A stretch of 64,000 nucleotides of DNA from Eumeta japonica (lineage: Eukaryota > Arthropoda > Insecta > Lepidoptera > Psychidae): positions 18,301 through 82,300 of the forward strand of contig BGZK01002060.1 in assembly GCA_005406025.1 (NCBI GenBank), read 5' to 3'. The notes beneath the pieces were generated by a model. The model was not told the DNA's origin. It searched no databases and worked only from the letters and a program-made list of their open reading frames with translations. Below, piece after piece: positions 61,213-64,000 of this stretch (positions are counted from its first letter, which is position 1; each line of letters opens with the position of its first letter). The position numbers and the translations under genes are program-made.

Positions 61213-62374
61213 TTTGTTACGGCTGCCTATTTAAAAAACGAATGTCAGGGATAATTTAATCAAAACAAATTCTTGAAATTTACTCAAATCTGGAATGTTA
61301 CTCCAATCAAATGTCTCATTGAAAGTGAAATAAATGAAAAAAAAAATTCTATTTCTACAAAAATGTCAGAAATAGATTTTTTTTTAATCAACTTGTAAAC
61401 TGACTCTATTCCTCGAAATGGTATTAACACTTAAAACTTTTCAAGGATGTGGAACAATCACAAATCAAGTTTTTTTTTTAATAAATACATGAATTGTTTA
61501 ATTTCATTTAATGCAATAAATGTATATACGTCAATGAAAACTACACGAGAATTCATTAATTACGATCTATTATTAAAAAAAATATTTATATAAAAAAAAC
61601 AATCAGTATTGCAATATTGTTTTCGCCATTTTCGATATTGTTAAGGCAAAGGACCCATTACGCGTATCTCGGCCGTGAAACAAATTAAAATTAACATCCA
61701 ATAAATCGATGGCACGCGGCGGCCACGTGAACGCGGACGGACAAAACAACCCGATAAGCGTGTATTCGCGAAGACACATTTAAGGCCCAAGGTACAAAGC
61801 TCAAGGATAATTTCTTTTGAAACCTTTTTTACAAGGGACCAAGGTCTTGTATAAGAATAAAGGTCACTCCTCGTCCCTCACGATCAAGGTTTGCAACAAT
61901 CAAAGCGACAGACACGCATGAAAACTTGACCTATTCCAATTTCTAGAAAAGATGAGATTAGTATATATATAGAACTAGAATATAGAATGTAGAACTTATA
62001 CCAACATAATAAATCGTGTCGACCCTTCAAAGTAGATTTTACATACAAACGCAGAGTATAAAAGTGCCTCCGCTTCGCATTTGCATTAGGGAAATGCTAT
62101 CACGGTTTCGACTTCTGGAATATCCATAGACATGATAAGCGAAAATCGATGTTTGTGACGCTTTAGGCTGCCTAGAATGCAAAGTGACATAAAAGGACGA
62201 TATGGTAGTAGCTATAAGAATAGAAAAATATATGCTAAAGTGGTTTAACTCTCTCAAAAATACGGACTTAAACAAACCGATAGAAGAAATCTATGAAACG
62301 AACGTATGAGTGTAGAGACCAAAGTTTTTATTGTAGTAGAACCACACTGTTGTCAATTTAGCTGCAGCTCAAAA
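61213..62374. other. Interior of the inverted repeat; GC-richer patch at about 61660-61920
   Basis: No gene is recognised. The patch at 61700-61900 contains GGCGGCCACGTGAACG (a CACGTG E-box) and a series of CAAGGTC-like words (near 61787, 61801, 61840, 61859 and 61884), a pattern compatible with nuclear-receptor half-sites. Function is not shown. Confidence 0.35.
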
Positions 62375-62645
62375 ATAGGCCGGCTCAGTCGGTGAAATAC
62401 TACACTTTCACAGAATACGGATGTGAAGTAACGGCTTCCGCTGTTCCTTTTCGTCCTGTGGCTGAAAGTTCCGGGGGTTCACTACACCTTCCATCTAACC
62501 TCCTTTACTGGATATCCTTGTCCCTCCCAATAGGCCGGCAGCACTTTTGTGACACATCTGCGGTCGCGTGTGTTCATGGGCGGCAGTGACCATCGACTCG
62601 TCTGCTCCTTTGATGCTCGACTATGCTATAAAATAAAATTGGTGA
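62375..62645 (+). repeat. LINE-type 3' tail, copy 3
   Basis: It runs from 'aggccggctcagtcggtgaaatac' through TTTCACAGAATACGGATGTG and GAAAGTTCCGGGGGTTCAC, to TTCATGGGCGGCAGTGACCA and CTCGTCTGCTCCTTTGATGC, ending in an A-rich tail. This is the usual 3' end of lepidopteran LINEs. The short frame at 62392-62589 in it is not a gene. Confidence 0.7.
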
Positions 62646-62766
62646 CAGACAACGACAAACAGCTAGACCAGATATCTTTTGTTATTTTTTTTATAGGACC
62701 TACAAAATTAGATAAAGTTATTTCATTTTTCAAGTTATAATGTTGAATAAAGTATCGCCTCAAAGT

Positions 62767-63105
62767 TTATACCATTCAAAGTTTATAAGATATTTAATAT
62801 AAATAGTAAACAGTCAATATTTGGACAGGAAAAATTATAGTTTGACGTAAATAGGTCACACAGCTAGTCTAGATGAATTCTGGAGTTAAAATAAATTGTT
62901 TTTGCCATGCCGCAGATGAAGTTACAAGAGTAACGGAAAAAAATAATGAAATATAAATTAATAATGAGAAGTGAATTATAACCAATGAAATACAATTGTT
63001 TTCTTTTGTTGGTTGTAAGGTTGCTTATATTTTAAGATATCACAAGCAACCTTAAGTTTTCTTGAAATATAAGGTGGAGGAAAAGTTTTTTCGTATTGTA
63101 TATAC
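62767..63105. repeat. Right arm of the large inverted repeat
   Basis: This is the inverse of 60950-61212 with high identity. It differs by small indels and by an extra internal hairpin (about 63018-63053, AAGGTTGCTTATATTTTAAG and inverse). Confidence 0.85.
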
Positions 63106-63185
63106 AATTCAAGAATTTTTTTTCATTATATTTTATTTATATTTAATTGTAATATATATATATAAATGTTGTTGTTAAACAAAAT

Positions 63186-63253
<68 letters not shown>

Positions 63254-64000
63254 ATTTTGTTTAACAACTTATTGCCATTTTAAAAGTAAACATGTAATCC
63301 CATTGCTAAATTTTTAGGCTTTTAATCAAAAGTCAAGAGTTTTTTATAGTCCCTCTTGATGTTAACCTAACACTACCTAAAGTATTCTGAAGAGACCGAG
63401 ACAAGTGAAAATCTGAGGGTGTAAGGTCAAGGCTATATGGTGGACGCATTGACACTTCCAAACCAAACTCTCTCAATATTTGCTGAGTGGCTAAGGATAT
63501 GTGTGTGGTCTGGCGTTAGAAAGGTGAAAAACTACACCCTTTCTGTTGATTAATTCCGGATGTTTTTTTTCTACTTCGTACTTCAGTCACATCAGCTGTT
63601 GGTAGTAGAGATCCTTTTTGATTGATGGTTTTGCGCGGAAGTAAAAGCTCATAATGAATAATGCCTTACATATCCTTTCAAAACTTATTGCGAATTGATC
63701 CGGGTTTCGGTATAGTCTGTGGAGTTTGCTTGCCTTTTGACCATGATCTTGTTCGCACGTTCTTGTTGTAGGTAATCCGGTTATCGTCAGCAGCGACCAA
63801 TCTTTTCAAAAACGGTTTGTTTTCATTATGTTTCGATAGAAAATCGAAATGGGCACATGATTCATTAGATTTCTTTCAGTGAACTCGTGAGTAACCCAAG
63901 TATTGAGCTTTTTGTGTATCCTTTTTGTTTTCAAATGAGTTAAAACTGTTCTCTAGTCGATTCCCAGCTCTTCAGCTATATCGTAAGAACTAATATGCTA
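63070..64000 (-). mobile_element. mariner element, minus strand, cut by window end
   Basis: The 3' terminus TAAGGTGGAGGAAAAGTTTT lies next to TA at 63068. A (TA)n array (about 63158-63250) inside a palindrome interrupts the 3' UTR at the same site as in the 60690 copy. From about 63330 on, the transposase C-terminal half is readable on the minus strand with stops. The 5' part lies beyond the window. Confidence 0.8.
63172..63268. repeat. AT palindrome with (TA)n core in the right mariner copy
   Basis: GTTGTTAAACAAAATGGCAT precedes the TA run, and its near-inverse ATACCATTTTGTTTAACAAC follows it. Confidence 0.85.

Overview
The window is eukaryotic nuclear DNA from an insect, most likely a moth or butterfly (Lepidoptera). 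The evidence is an AT-rich background, spliced genes with short exons and GT-AG introns, and a dense load of mariner, pogo/Tigger, hAT, piggyBac-like, LINE and SINE remnants. Several repeats are of lepidopteran type, for example the 'actagct...gcccgcg' repeat, the tRNA-derived SINE and the LINE tails with a 'tcatgggcggcag'-like 3' end. No prokaryotic operon, CRISPR array, rRNA or intact tRNA was seen.

Layout. (1) 180-2941 (+): the last three exons of EMC1, a subunit of the ER membrane protein complex; the rest lies left of the window. (2) 2942-11097: intergenic, with a SINE, a TTAA-flanked piggyBac-like element containing a perfect 68-bp inverted repeat, and a decayed mariner. (3) 11098-38282 (-): a complete TTI1 gene, rebuilt here as 17 exons that join in frame to 1117 codons. 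Its introns hold a pogo/Tigger-type MITE, LINE, mariner, hAT, Tc1-like MITE and other elements. (4) 39650-40741 (+): an intronless FAM185A-like gene, head to head with TTI1. (5) 42461-43927 (+): an intronless, strikingly GC-rich gene for a membrane-anchored protein that resembles ATP-grasp enzymes of the MysC (mycosporine-glycine synthase) type, but the residues expected to bind ATP and magnesium appear to be replaced. (6) 44000-64000: a gene-poor, repeat-rich tract with a pogo-like element carrying iterated terminal motifs, several mariner fragments, three copies of a LINE-type tail (one with two adjacent perfect hairpins), microsatellites, and a large inverted repeat whose arms include mariner 3' ends.

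The genes are housekeeping genes with no evident shared pathway: EMC1 acts in membrane-protein insertion at the ER, TTI1 in TELO2-TTI1-TTI2-dependent maturation of PIKK kinases, and FAM185A is uncharacterised. The best candidate for undescribed biology is the GC-rich ATP-grasp-like protein at 42461-43927. Family names come from my recognition of the protein sequences; no database search was run.
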